Source: a virus
IMG/VR virus record: IMGVR_UViG_3300037041_000463
Coordinates: 1 to 23,236 of that record
DNA length: 23,236 bases
Strand: one strand, 5' to 3'
Shown: piece by piece, positions 7,273-14,896 of the stretch
How the letters are laid out: each line of letters starts with the position of its first letter
Numbering within the stretch: position 1 is the first letter of the stretch
Notes under the pieces: generated by a model
Told to the model about the DNA's origin: nothing
The model's input: the letters and a program-made list of their open reading frames with translations, nothing else
The model's database searches: none
Position numbers and translations under genes: made by a program

Positions 7273-9695
7273 TCTTCACTCCCGGGTTTATTCTGTTGTG
7301 TCAGCTGCTGCACGGCAAGCTGCGCTTGGTGCTTGGCCATGTCCACGCCCGTCTGTACCCCGGCGCGGTCTTGCTCGGCTTCGAGTTTTGCAAAGTCCAA
7401 CACCATCTTGGCCGCGTTCTCGCGCTGACGCAATTCGATCTCGTCGTTCTTGGCACTGAGGTCGCCCACCACCTTGAGGTGTTTCATAGCCAGCTCTTTG
7501 TCCTTTTGGGCTAGCTCTTGCTGCTGCATCTGGATTACAGGGTCTTGTGCATCTTGCGCGGCTTTGTCCTGCGCCTGCTTCTGTTGGGACTGCTGCAGTA
7601 TCTGCTGTCCGGCCTGCGCCATTAGCTGCGCCAACTGGTGCTCCATCTCTGGGCTAAGTGGCTCGCCGTCCTGCGGTAGCGCCATGCCCAACTGCTGCTC
7701 AATGCGCTGGCGGTACGCAAAGCCTGCGTGCTCTGCAATGTGCGCCATCATGGCTGCTTGAATCATTGGGGCCCGTGGGTTCTGACCCACCAGCTGCATG
7801 ATAATTGGGTCTTGCATAGCTGACATGTGCACCTGTATGTGCGCGTCGTGGTTCTGATTCTGGAACGCCTTGACCGGCTCACCTTTGAGCGCGGTCATGT
7901 TCTCGGACACCGGGTCTTTGGGTTTGGCATCGTCGGGCAGCGGTAGTATTTTGTCTGCATTCTTGATGCCCAGCACGCCCAGCATCTGTCGATGTAGCTG
8001 TGGGAGGTCATAAATGTCCGGTGCCATCTGGGCCAGCTGCACCACAGCCTGATACTGCACAACCCGCTGACTCATGGTCGCCGCGTTGGGGTCGCTTACC
8101 GGGATAATGTCAACGTGCTCGTAGTCGGTCTTCTTGGCATGGCGATTGACCTCACCGGTGGGGTCATACTCATAGTCGTCCTCGGTGTAGTCGCGGATAA
8201 TGCCTGCCAACAGTCGCAGCTCCTGCTTCATGCTGTAGTGCATGCGGGCTTGCACGGCGGACATGACCTTTAGCTGGCGCTCCAACAGTGCCAGTGTGGT
8301 GCCCACCGGGGCCTGTGCCGACATGTCCGATACCTTCATGTCCGCCGTGGCGGCGAAGCGGCGCCCCTCTTCCACAATGGTTCCGAGCAACTGGAACAGC
8401 ACCATCGAGGGCTCTTTGTAAGGCAGCGGTAATATATTGTCGCGCAGTGCACCGAAACCGATGTCCACGTCACGGAACTCGCCCGGACTGATCGGGGTGT
8501 CGTCCCCTTTAATACGCAGGCCACGGGATTTCAGTCCGCCGGGCAGGTTGTTCAACGTCCCCGCATCCACCAACTGACGCATGATGCTTGTTGCGCTAGT
8601 GGCAAACCCGCCGATCAGGTGGAACAGCCCGAAACCGTAGGCTCCGAACCCGGGGATGTACTGGTAGTGCACAAAATGTTGTCGTTTCAAGCGCAGTGGG
8701 TCGCGCTCGTCCCAGTTACGGCGGATAGACAGCACCTCGCTGGTGCCTTTGACCAACGTAACAACGTACGGCAGCGCAATCCCGGTTTCTTCGCCGTCGG
8801 CATCTGTGTCTTCGTATCCTTTGAGGTCTAGGTCTACGTGTACCTCATACAAAATGTGGCGCTCGTCATTCAAATCACTAAAGCCGGTCTCCTTGTCCTT
8901 GGCTTTTTTAATGTCGTCAAGGTCTGTCAACGGGGTGTCGCTGATCTCAACGTCCTTGTAGAACCCCGCATGCTGCAATTTCTTGATGTCGTTGGTGGTT
9001 TTACGCATAACGTGCGTCAACCGGTAGCATGTATCCAAATCCGTGGTGCCGTACGGCAGAATAATGTCCTCTGCGGGCACAAAAACCGACGTTTGCCGCC
9101 CCATGTTCGGGTCGTAATACACCTTCTTGAACGCACTGCCTGTGGCAGGCAGGCTCCAGAGCATACGCTCATGCTCTGGGCGGTACTCCCGCATAACATC
9201 TGTCATCTCGTAGTTCAGGTCGTGCTCGACGCGCTTGGCTGCGGCCTCCTTCTCAGGAGTTTCCTTGCCAACGATCTTGGTGCGCACCGGGCCCTGCGCG
9301 GGGAACGCCTCAGTGATGGCCTCTGACTGAAACCGCACGATTGCTTCGGTAATCATGGGGTGAAAAACCCCGCACGCGCCGTCCCACGGCTCAGTGCGCT
9401 TTTCATATTTAAGCCCCAGCAGTTTCAACCCGTTGGTGTAGGCCTGCTCCCAGTCCTTGCGACTGGCAATATCCTCCCCGATAGCTGCGTCTAACTCGGA
9501 AGCCAATGTAGTCAAGGCCCGCTCGTCCATGTCTTCGGCCAGATTGGCCCCAAACTCCGGGGTCTCTACCGCTACTTCAATCTCCAGCTCGGCCCCGTCA
9601 GGGATGATCTCTACTTCGATGCCCTCCATGTCCTGCGCTGCTTCGGCCAGTCCTTGAGGTGCCTGTGTAAAGGCGCGGTCTATGTTAGTTGCCAT
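7269..9695 (-). CDS. Portal protein, 808 aa
   Basis: Forms the ring at one head vertex through which DNA enters and leaves and onto which the tail is built. Supporting features: the acidic N-terminus; WEQAYTNGLKLLGLKYEKRT (about residues 82-101); a central region with FVPAEDIILPYGTTD and a tract PGFGAYGFGLFHLIGG that resembles portal stem and crown elements; then a long Gln-rich helical C-terminus (about 640-800) likely to be a coiled coil or barrel. The large size resembles portals of podovirus-like phages. It follows the large terminase in the operon, the usual order. The ATG at 9695 has a weak ribosome site and is probably coupled to the preceding gene. Confidence 0.85.
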   Translation of the reverse strand: MATNIDRAFTQAPQGLAEAAQDMEGIEVEIIPDGAELEIEVAVETPEFGANLAEDMDERALTTLASELDAAIGEDIASRKDWEQAYTNGLKLLGLKYEKRTEPWDGACGVFHPMITEAIVRFQSEAITEAFPAQGPVRTKIVGKETPEKEAAAKRVEHDLNYEMTDVMREYRPEHERMLWSLPATGSAFKKVYYDPNMGRQTSVFVPAEDIILPYGTTDLDTCYRLTHVMRKTTNDIKKLQHAGFYKDVEISDTPLTDLDDIKKAKDKETGFSDLNDERHILYEVHVDLDLKGYEDTDADGEETGIALPYVVTLVKGTSEVLSIRRNWDERDPLRLKRQHFVHYQYIPGFGAYGFGLFHLIGGFATSATSIMRQLVDAGTLNNLPGGLKSRGLRIKGDDTPISPGEFRDVDIGFGALRDNILPLPYKEPSMVLFQLLGTIVEEGRRFAATADMKVSDMSAQAPVGTTLALLERQLKVMSAVQARMHYSMKQELRLLAGIIRDYTEDDYEYDPTGEVNRHAKKTDYEHVDIIPVSDPNAATMSQRVVQYQAVVQLAQMAPDIYDLPQLHRQMLGVLGIKNADKILPLPDDAKPKDPVSENMTALKGEPVKAFQNQNHDAHIQVHMSAMQDPIIMQLVGQNPRAPMIQAAMMAHIAEHAGFAYRQRIEQQLGMALPQDGEPLSPEMEHQLAQLMAQAGQQILQQSQQKQAQDKAAQDAQDPVIQMQQQELAQKDKELAMKHLKVVGDLSAKNDEIELRQRENAAKMVLDFAKLEAEQDRAGVQTGVDMAKHQAQLAVQQLTQQNKPGSEE

Positions 9696-9696
9696 A

Positions 9697-10125
9697 TTAA
9701 ACTTTCTTCGCCTTGCCGTACCCTTTGTACCCTGTCACCCGCCCGCCCTTGGAAAACATGCCTCGGCGTGCAATGGGGTTTGTTTCTTCCAGTCGGCCCA
9801 TACCGCCGCCCCCTCCTCCGCCCGCACGCCCGCTTGCGGAACGCCCTATGGCTTCCTTAATGCGTCCTGTAGCGTCAAATACGGATGGCGTTTTGCTTTT
9901 TGCGCCAGCATCTTGAATCCTTTCGGCGGCGGCGGCTTTGGCCGCTTTTTGTGCGGCGACATACTCTAGCTTTGCCGCCGTTTTTTCCGCTTGTGTTGCG
10001 GTGGTGGCTTGCCGCTCTTGCGCTGTACGATACTTGCGGTTCAAGTCATCTTTCTCATCGGTGTTTAGTAGGTCGCGGTCATACTGGGCTAGTGCCGCAG
10101 CTTCGGGGGTGTTTTTGGTTGCCAT
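9697..10125 (-). CDS. Ala-rich small structural-operon protein, 142 aa
   Basis: Residues about 30-75 are Ala/Lys/Glu/Gln-rich and probably helical; then comes a run of seven Gly (about 103-109) and a basic tail ending FSKGGRVTGYKGYGKAKKV. The tail resembles the Lys/Gly-rich tails of other small proteins in this window, and TGYKGYG recurs in the out-of-frame stretch at 1226-1285. A good AGGA site precedes the ATG. It lies between large terminase and portal. No known family recognised; the tail could bind DNA or another virion protein (inference). Confidence 0.6.
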   Translation of the reverse strand: MATKNTPEAAALAQYDRDLLNTDEKDDLNRKYRTAQERQATTATQAEKTAAKLEYVAAQKAAKAAAAERIQDAGAKSKTPSVFDATGRIKEAIGRSASGRAGGGGGGGMGRLEETNPIARRGMFSKGGRVTGYKGYGKAKKV

Positions 10126-10133
10126 TTTTAGTC

Positions 10134-11651
10134 CTAGTAGTATGCGGCGCGCGCGCGCCTAAACAGTTGGGGTTCATCCGGTTCGTCGGACGCAAGGCGT
10201 ATTAGACCACCTTGTCGGATGCGCATCAATGCTTGGCTCACCGTGTCAACGATGTCGTCGAACTCGCCGTTCGGAAATTCAGCCACTTGGTCGATCACTT
10301 CTTGCGCCCACCGAGTTTCTGGGGCCCACACCATACCGGAGCTGAACATGTCCGCCACGGCGTTGACCCGTACCCGTTTATCATTCCCTCGACTGGGCGT
10401 GAACTCGTGGATCGGCAGACCTGTGGCCCGCATCTCCTGTATCAGCGGTGCTCCTGCGGCCTTCTTCTCGATCACCACCATGTCGGGCTCCCACTCGCGG
10501 TAGTATTCAAAAGCGAACTTCTTGAGCTCGGGGAACTCCTTGCGTCCGCTCCAGCAATCCAAGAGCATTATCTGGTCTTGATTCTCTTCCTCGTTGAACC
10601 ACACGCCCCATGTTGTTACTGCACTGGGGTCGGAGCTGTCATTTTTGCCGTGGGCCGTGTCCCACGACTGCAGGATGATGTCACATTTCGGGGGCTTGGC
10701 CCCGGCCCAGCGCCGCCACCATTCGCGTTTAATCAACGCGCCCTCCTCGGAGGTCGGCTCTTGCATGTATTGGGCGGCCCAGAACTGCGGCGCCATGCCC
10801 GCTTTCTTCGCCATAAGTTGTTCTACTGGCCATTGTTCGGGCCAAAGGCTCTTGCCGGACGGCATGATCGCGGGGAACCGCACCTCGTTCCAAGGCAAGC
10901 TGTCGGGGTTATTCTCGGCCCACATCAACGCCCGGCCAATAGGGTCTTTCTTCCCCCAGCGGGTACCGATCATGATGATCCGACCGCCCGGCATCAAGCG
11001 CTGCAACGGGCCCACCTGCACGTACTCCCATGCGGTAGCGAAGGCTTTGTCAGGGTCTCCTGCCAGAATGGCCTGCTCGGATACTAAGTCATCGGCGATG
11101 AGCAAGTGCGCGCCGCGCCCGGCCACCGAGCCGCCGATACCCACTGCAAGGTACATGCCCCCTTTGGTTGTCGTCCAGTCGCCAGATGCGCTCTTGTCGC
11201 GGCTCACCACGGTGTCGGGAAATATCTGGCGGTACACCTCGCTGTCGATCAAGTTCCTGATCTTGCGCCCGAAGGTGGCGGATAAGTCTGCGGTGTGGGT
11301 GACCATCATGATCTGGTGGTTCGGGTGCTGCCCCAAATACCACGCCACGAACAGGTACGAGATAGTCTCTGACTTGCCGAAACGCGGTGCCATGCTGACG
11401 GTCAGGCGTAGCTCCTCCCCGGTGGCCACCTTGTGCAGCAAAGGGCGCATGTGCTTGTGATGGGGCCCGACCTTGAACTCCGGGTAGACCCGTAAGCAAA
11501 ATGCAAGGAAGTCGGTCTTGGCGTTGAGTATGGCTCGCTTGTCCTCCAGCGCCTCTAGGTCAGCCAGCAGTTGTGCCTTCTCTGCGGCGGGCATGGCGGG
11601 TAGGTTCGCCAGTAGCGCGGCTACGGCCTCGGGGGACAGGTCGTCAAGCAT
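10134..11651 (-). CDS. terL: Terminase large subunit (ATPase and nuclease), 505 aa
   Basis: The DNA packaging motor. The N-terminal ATPase shows a Walker A-like loop SMAPRFGKSE (about residues 86-95), Walker B LLIADD (183-188) and a GTRWGKKDP motif (about 230). The C-terminal RNase H-like nuclease shows acidic clusters SWDTAHG (about 330), VIEKKAAG (about 390) and FDDIVDT (about 468). Length is normal. The start MLDDLSPEAV at 11651 overlaps the preceding stop by 8 bases and follows a GGGG-containing site; an in-frame ATG at 11675 (8 residues longer) is also possible. It is the third gene of the leftward operon. Confidence 0.93.
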   Translation of the reverse strand: MLDDLSPEAVAALLANLPAMPAAEKAQLLADLEALEDKRAILNAKTDFLAFCLRVYPEFKVGPHHKHMRPLLHKVATGEELRLTVSMAPRFGKSETISYLFVAWYLGQHPNHQIMMVTHTADLSATFGRKIRNLIDSEVYRQIFPDTVVSRDKSASGDWTTTKGGMYLAVGIGGSVAGRGAHLLIADDLVSEQAILAGDPDKAFATAWEYVQVGPLQRLMPGGRIIMIGTRWGKKDPIGRALMWAENNPDSLPWNEVRFPAIMPSGKSLWPEQWPVEQLMAKKAGMAPQFWAAQYMQEPTSEEGALIKREWWRRWAGAKPPKCDIILQSWDTAHGKNDSSDPSAVTTWGVWFNEEENQDQIMLLDCWSGRKEFPELKKFAFEYYREWEPDMVVIEKKAAGAPLIQEMRATGLPIHEFTPSRGNDKRVRVNAVADMFSSGMVWAPETRWAQEVIDQVAEFPNGEFDDIVDTVSQALMRIRQGGLIRLASDEPDEPQLFRRARAAYY

Positions 11652-12051
11652 AGTCGCACCCCAGCCGCCGCGCATACTCCGCCATTAGTTCTTGGGCGAT
11701 GCACTGTATGGCGTAGGCTTCTTGCTCAATACCGGGGTTCTTCTCGCCTATGCGGTCGGCGTACACCTGCCACACGTGCACAGCCTCGTGCACTAGCAGC
11801 CCCGCGATCTCTATGGGGCTGCGCCCTTCTACACTCCCAAGCCCGACGATGCAGCACAAATCACCTTTGTGATTGTCCGTTATGTTCGTTGCGGCGTTTG
11901 CGTGCGGCGTAGCCAGAAAGTGAGCCCCTACTGCGCAGCCCAGACGCCGAAGTTCTTTGTCAAACTCTGCCTGCGTCAACACAAGCGTGAGGTAGGGTCC
12001 CGGGGCGGCTATGCGCCGATCCCGCCATTTGGGTTTGCGGATGCTACTCAC
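11644..12051 (-). CDS. Putative HExxH metallopeptidase-like protein, 135 aa
   Basis: Contains the zinc-protease signature HEAVH (residues 88-92) in a helix GLLVHEAVHVWQ, with a downstream helix EQEAYAIQ (about 109-116) whose Glu could be the third ligand. This is the arrangement of small SprT- or ImmA-like zinc proteins, although the overall family is not recognised. It uses a GTG start that overlaps the small-terminase TAG by 8 bases, and its own stop overlaps the large-terminase start, so it is embedded between the two terminase genes. No signal peptide. Possible roles: processing of a phage or host protein, or a structural zinc site only. Confidence 0.7.
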   Translation of the reverse strand: MSSIRKPKWRDRRIAAPGPYLTLVLTQAEFDKELRRLGCAVGAHFLATPHANAATNITDNHKGDLCCIVGLGSVEGRSPIEIAGLLVHEAVHVWQVYADRIGEKNPGIEQEAYAIQCIAQELMAEYARRLGCDYA

Positions 12052-12604
12052 CCTTGACTTCCACTGTCTCTATCTCCTGCACGGGCGGGAGCATGCTGGC
12101 CAGCTTGGCGCGGATGCGCGCTTCTATCTCGTCGGCCGATGATTCTTTGTGGGTCACTTCAACCCGGGTGGTGAAGCTGTCGATGCCGGTCAGCTTGCCG
12201 GTGAGCTCAAGCGCTTTTAGGCGTATCTTGGCGTCGGCGTGCTTGGTCTCCTCCAGCAGCTTGGCCACCACGTAGCCGCGCAGCTCCTTGGCCTGCTCGA
12301 TGTACTCCCAGTCGTACTCGGACAGCATGCCTGCTAGGTGGCGTACCGCCGGTGGGACTTTGAGCGCGAGGATCGCTTTCTGTTTTTCCGCCTCGGTCTG
12401 GGCGGGATTGGTTACGGCGGCGAAAGCCGAGCGTGCTAGGTGAAGCTGGTCAGCTTCGATCACATCGTCACAAGACCCCAGCGATGCCATGAACTCGGCC
12501 GTGCTGGCTTGGGCGGACAGGAGCGTAGCGGTTGACGCGTCCTCCATATCAATGAAGTCCTCGGCTTGCAGCTCTGCGATGTGATTAAAAATACCGGTGC
12601 CCAT
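12044..12604 (-). CDS. terS: Terminase small subunit-like protein, 186 aa
   Basis: Would recognise phage DNA and load the large subunit. The protein is mostly helical; the C-terminal part contains AKIRLKALELTGKLTGIDSF (about residues 131-150), then RVEVTHKESS and an amphipathic helix EIEARIRAKLASMLP, an arrangement I associate with small terminases. The start MGTGIFNHIAELQ at 12604 is chosen for its AAGGA site; a longer in-frame ATG at 12733 would lie upstream of the predicted promoter. It is the first gene of the leftward operon, with the large terminase two genes on. The family match is from style and position, so moderate. Confidence 0.7.
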   Translation of the reverse strand: MGTGIFNHIAELQAEDFIDMEDASTATLLSAQASTAEFMASLGSCDDVIEADQLHLARSAFAAVTNPAQTEAEKQKAILALKVPPAVRHLAGMLSEYDWEYIEQAKELRGYVVAKLLEETKHADAKIRLKALELTGKLTGIDSFTTRVEVTHKESSADEIEARIRAKLASMLPPVQEIETVEVKGE

Positions 12605-12638
12605 ATTCCTTTTGCGCTTGTAGGGTTTAGCGTGAGCA

Positions 12639-12668
12639 TAGTGTACACTAGCTTTGCCTGTGTCGCAA
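12639..12668 (-). promoter_or_regulatory. Leftward late-operon promoter with a 12-bp palindrome over the -10 box
   Basis: On the minus strand TTGCGA (12663-12668) and TACACT (12640-12645) are 17 bases apart. The -10 box lies inside a perfect palindrome TAGTGTACACTA (12639-12650), which could be an operator. Transcription would start about 30 bases before the small-terminase ATG. Confidence 0.6.
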
Positions 12669-12717
12669 ACAGGCAGTGTCTTTCTCCCTGATTGCCGAGG
12701 TCGCTCCCCGGTCTTTG

Positions 12718-12751
12718 ATCCCCGACGTTGCAAGACCTCGGGGATTTTTTT
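12718..12751 (+). terminator. Rightward hairpin terminator in the divergent region
   Basis: ATCCCCGA (12718-12725) pairs with TCGGGGAT (12738-12745), followed by a run of seven T. An alternative stem, CCGAGGTC (12695-12702) with GACCTCGG (12734-12741), shares bases with it, so the two cannot form together. No rightward gene precedes it, so it may end a short non-coding RNA or block read-through. Confidence 0.65.
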
Positions 12752-13048
12752 GGGCTAAAATTTTCAGGGCCTGTTTCTGGAGAAGGGGTGGGGTCTGCTA
12801 TAAAAAGTGTAGCAACTTTTCTGCTGGAATTTATGTTGTAAAAATACAACAAGTGTTGAGGCTTTGTCAGGAACAGTGTTGTTACACCGTCGCCCCATCA
12901 CTGCTCCATAAGGGGGGATGCCCCCACCGTACCCTGCGCATATACCACAAACAGCCCCCATTTACCCCCTATTGATAAGATTTATCTATGCATTTCATAT
13001 TGATTGCATAGGTTGTCCCACCTCTTTGGGCATTGGAGATTACATACC
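12752..13048. other. Non-coding divergent control region
   Basis: I see no convincing gene here. It holds an inverted repeat GTTGTA-AAAA-TACAAC (12835-12850), a G/C hairpin GGGGG-GATG-CCCCC (12912-12925), a small palindrome GATAA-GAT-TTATC (12974-12986) and the rightward promoter. A TATAAA at 12799 lacks a good -35. A 65-codon minus-strand frame (12764-12961) shows no coding character. Confidence 0.6.
12972..13011 (+). promoter_or_regulatory. Candidate rightward promoter with flanking inverted repeat
   Basis: TTGATA (12972-12977) is followed after 18 bases by CATATT (12996-13001). An inverted repeat CTATGCA (12986-12992) / TGCATAG (13005-13011) brackets the -10 box and could bind a regulator. 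It lies about 40 bases upstream of the first rightward gene. The -10 match is only moderate. Confidence 0.45.
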
Positions 13049-13489
13049 ATGGCTAACACATCTATCACTACTATCAAAACCATAGCAGACTTTGGCTTTG
13101 CCGCAGGGCGCAGCGACGCAGGCATTGCACAATACGCAGCTAAATACCATGCGCTATACGTTGCAGCATCGGAGGACACGCAAGACGCTATGCGCCGCGA
13201 CTACTGCCACAACTATCTTGTGGGCAAGTACAGCTACACCCATGCGCAAGTGGCCATCATTGCCGAGACTAAGCGCACAGAGCGCAGTGAAGAGGACCAA
13301 CGTGCTTGGAATAACGCACAAAGTAACTTCAACTACCGCGTGGTTAATGACTGCGGCCACGTGGTTAAAGCGGCGCACAAGCCCGCTAAGCAGGTGCGGG
13401 TAGCCAAGGACTTACAGACTACCATCGCGGGCCTTGTAGCGCAGTTTGGCAAGGATGCTGTGCGCGAAGCCATGAAGCGTGTGGGTTAG
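13049..13489 (+). CDS. Hypothetical early protein, 146 aa
   Basis: First gene of the rightward cluster. The start MANTSITTIKTIADFGFAAG at 13049 follows a TTGGAGATT leader shared with other genes here. The protein is mixed helical with a run of Arg/Lys residues near the middle (ETKRTERSEEDQRAW) and a basic C-terminus VREAMKRVG. No family recognised. Its TAG stop (13487-13489) is supplied by the palindrome at 13484-13500. Position next to the control region suggests early expression (inference). Confidence 0.75.
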   Translation: MANTSITTIKTIADFGFAAGRSDAGIAQYAAKYHALYVAASEDTQDAMRRDYCHNYLVGKYSYTHAQVAIIAETKRTERSEEDQRAWNNAQSNFNYRVVNDCGHVVKAAHKPAKQVRVAKDLQTTIAGLVAQFGKDAVREAMKRVG

Positions 13490-13500
13490 AACTTCTAACC
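13484..13500. repeat. Stop-associated palindrome, copy 1
   Basis: GGTTAGAACTTCTAACC, a perfect 8-bp inverted repeat around one base. The TAG inside the left arm is the stop codon of the 13049 gene. Confidence 0.85.
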
Positions 13501-13507
13501 ATACCTA

Positions 13508-13549
13508 TGCATTATGTTTGTACCGCGTATTGTGCGCGGTACTTATGCA
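13508..13549 (+). other. Strong intergenic hairpin
   Basis: GTACCGCG (13520-13527) pairs perfectly with CGCGGTAC (13535-13542) around a 7-base loop. An outer pair TGCAT (13508-13512) / ATGCA (13545-13549) could extend it. There is no T run, so it is not a standard terminator; it may be a processing or stability element. Nothing in 13501-13689 reads as a gene. Confidence 0.6.
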
Positions 13550-13647
13550 CTATGGCCGAACTTCCGTGCGTTGCGTGAGCGTTCGAGGGGGCGCGGCCTA
13601 TTCCAACCACATCATCGTGCCCGGCGCATATAGCCGCCACACCGCAT

Positions 13648-13670
13648 TAACCCATAGCCACAACTACGTG
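13648..13670 (+). repeat. 23-bp direct repeat, copy 1
   Basis: Begins TAACCCATAGCC and ends CAACTACGTG, identical to 13913-13935. The two copies bracket the 71-aa gene. Confidence 0.85.
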
Positions 13671-13689
13671 TAACAACCAAGGAACTACT

Positions 13690-13905
13690 ATGTGCCCTAT
13701 AACCCAACCCACGTTTGAAATCTACCGCGCTTGGGTAAACCAACCAAGTACCCTGCAACCCCGCCATGATCTGCCTGGGCGCTACTGCGTGTGTATAGAT
13801 ACCGGGGCTGACACGGTGCGCTTGTACTTCACCGAAGGGTCATTGCACTCAACAATAGCACCCCGAGAGTGTATCGCACGCGTCAAACTGAGCAGCGCAG
13901 ATTAG
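13690..13905 (+). CDS. Hypothetical small protein, 71 aa
   Basis: Preceded by AACCAAGGAACTACTATG, a leader very similar to that of the 15001 gene. It starts MCPITQPTFEIYRAWVNQPS; a Cys pair follows (YCVCIDTG, about residues 32-39). Likely a small beta protein with no recognised family. Its TAG stop is part of the palindrome at 13900-13917. The gene is flanked by two identical 23-bp repeats, as if it were a movable or duplicated unit. Confidence 0.7.
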   Translation: MCPITQPTFEIYRAWVNQPSTLQPRHDLPGRYCVCIDTGADTVRLYFTEGSLHSTIAPRECIARVKLSSAD

Positions 13906-13917
13906 AACCCTCTAACC
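13900..13917. repeat. Stop-associated palindrome, copy 2
   Basis: GATTAGAACCCTCTAACC: one mismatch in the left arm and a 4-base centre. It contains the TAG stop of the 13690 gene. Confidence 0.75.
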
Positions 13918-13935
13918 CATAGCCACAACTACGTG
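13913..13935 (+). repeat. 23-bp direct repeat, copy 2
   Basis: Identical to 13648-13670. Its first bases overlap the right arm of palindrome copy 2, so the two elements form one intergenic module. Confidence 0.85.
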
Positions 13936-13953
13936 GCATAACCTAGGATACCT

Positions 13954-14190
13954 ATGCCAATCAAATTCAAGATAGCGACTGGCGAGCCGTCGCACTATGC
14001 CTTCATGTGTGGGTACATAGCCCAACGTGAAACCCCCGCGAAGCGCGTAACCATGTGGCACGAGGGTATTGTGTGGCATGTGCGCGCGCACGACTTTGAA
14101 AACCACCGCCGTCTATTCTGGGACACATACACCAGTCTATCGGACGCGCGCAAGCGTTACCGTACGGCACAACGTGAGGTATTCGGTTAG
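13954..14190 (+). CDS. Hypothetical small protein, 78 aa
   Basis: Starts MPIKFKIATGEPSHYAF after a short AGGATACCT leader. It is rich in His, Trp, Tyr and Arg (WHEGIVWHVRAHDFE, about residues 35-49) and ends with a basic helix SDARKRYRTAQREVFG. No family recognised; the basic end could bind nucleic acid. Its TAG stop is part of palindrome copy 3, the same arrangement as its two upstream neighbours. Confidence 0.7.
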   Translation: MPIKFKIATGEPSHYAFMCGYIAQRETPAKRVTMWHEGIVWHVRAHDFENHRRLFWDTYTSLSDARKRYRTAQREVFG

Positions 14191-14202
14191 AACCTTCTAA
14201 CC
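14185..14202. repeat. Stop-associated palindrome, copy 3
   Basis: GGTTAGAACCTTCTAACC, a perfect 9-bp half-site palindrome of 18 bases. It supplies the TAG stop of the 13954 gene. Confidence 0.85.
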
Positions 14203-14251
14203 CGTGAGCCTAGCCCATCGCCTTGCTTGTCAGGGCTTTGGGGTGTGCTTA

Positions 14252-14270
14252 CTCGCCCATACTGGGCGGG
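14252..14270 (+). promoter_or_regulatory. Leader hairpin before the 14292 gene
   Basis: CTCGCCCA-TAC-TGGGCGGG forms an 8-bp stem (one G-T pair), 21 bases before the ATG. It is followed by ATTGGAGATTTACT. The same order of hairpin then GGAGATT occurs before the genes at 16871 and 18112. Confidence 0.6.
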
Positions 14271-14291
14271 CACAACCATTGGAGATTTACT

Positions 14292-14546
14292 ATGACTATT
14301 CGTTTCATTCGCACCGGCATGATGGCATACATGGGCCTGACCGAAGCACCGGCCCGCGAGACTTCCGCGCCCACACAGCAAGCAGCCCTCTTCGGTGTAC
14401 CCAAGCTACGCGCCTACGCTAACGTGCCCAGCACTCATGGCTCGCGCCGCAACGTATATGACCACAACCCCGTGCAAGTTACTTATATACGCCGTATGCG
14501 CCGCGTAACCCGTGTGTATTTCACATATCCAAGCCCAATTCAATAA
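14292..14546 (+). CDS. Hypothetical small basic protein, 84 aa
   Basis: The start MTIRFIRTGMMAYMGLTEAP at 14292 is chosen for the ATTGGAGATT leader. The C-terminal half is Arg- and Tyr-rich (YIRRMRRVTRVYFTYPSP), so the protein is basic and might bind nucleic acid. No family recognised. It is the last gene before the 450-bp non-coding region and, unlike its neighbours, ends in TAA rather than in the palindrome's TAG. Confidence 0.65.
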   Translation: MTIRFIRTGMMAYMGLTEAPARETSAPTQQAALFGVPKLRAYANVPSTHGSRRNVYDHNPVQVTYIRRMRRVTRVYFTYPSPIQ

Positions 14547-14580
14547 TAAGTATGCCAATCCCGGGATAAGAGATACTTAT
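14546..14580. repeat. Nested inverted repeat after the first gene cluster
   Basis: ATAAGTAT (14546-14553) is the inverted partner of ATACTTAT (14573-14580). Between them lies the perfect palindrome ATCCCGGGAT (14558-14567). CGGGATAAG recurs at about 14756-14764. This could be an RNA structure at the transcript end or a protein-binding site. Confidence 0.55.
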
Positions 14581-14584
14581 GATT

Positions 14585-14634
14585 AGGGTGTTTTAGAACA
14601 ATGCAGCTATGCGGGCATATTCCACCCTCTTTTT
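14585..14634 (+). terminator. Possible rightward terminator
   Basis: AGGGTG (14585-14590) pairs with CACCCT (14623-14628), followed by CTTTTT. The 32-base interior can form a small ATGC/GCAT stem. Its position after the first cluster fits a transcript end, but the long loop makes it uncertain. Confidence 0.4.
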
Positions 14635-14661
14635 AAGCGTAAGTCATTGATTTATAAGCGT

Positions 14662-14678
14662 GGTTAGATTTTCTAACC
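14662..14678. repeat. Stop-associated palindrome, copy 4 (intergenic)
   Basis: GGTTAGATTTTCTAACC, with perfect 7-base arms around TTT. This copy is not at a gene end; it lies in the non-coding region between the two rightward clusters. Confidence 0.8.
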
Positions 14679-14692
14679 CTATTCTTCTTATC

Positions 14693-14760
14693 TTAAACAT
14701 AATCATATATATACACATGTGTGAGTGTGTGTATTCTATACATGTATAAATATCTCGGGA
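14693..14760. other. AT-rich palindrome-dense stretch (possible origin or regulatory site)
   Basis: Very AT- and GT-rich. It includes alternating TATATATA, the palindrome ACACATGTGT (14713-14722) and the palindrome TATACATGTATA (14737-14748). No gene is visible. Such a tract could ease strand opening at a replication origin or contain a promoter; the sequence alone does not decide. Confidence 0.45.
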
Positions 14761-14896
14761 TAAGGCAGACAAAACATTCGTACCAGCTATGCCCAAAAAT
14801 GTTGCTTTCGCAATTCCAGCCGCGCCACCCCAAAAAACACCCCCCGCCGCTATACAAAAGCGGGCTGCAAGCCAGTGGCCATGCGGGTTTCGCAAT

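Noticed and set aside
10212-11460. Two long plus-strand frames opposite the large terminase
   Set aside because: They mirror a clear terminase gene and lack leaders or domain features.
12690-12760. Possible tRNA
   Set aside because: The stems do not form a cloverleaf; they fit a terminator with a competing stem.
12764-12961. Minus-strand frame of 65 codons in the divergent region
   Set aside because: Poor start context, and an odd Cys/Gly-rich composition that covers hairpins; treated as non-coding.
13479-13673. Plus-strand frame of 64 codons after the first early gene
   Set aside because: No ribosome site, and it crosses a strong hairpin and the palindrome.
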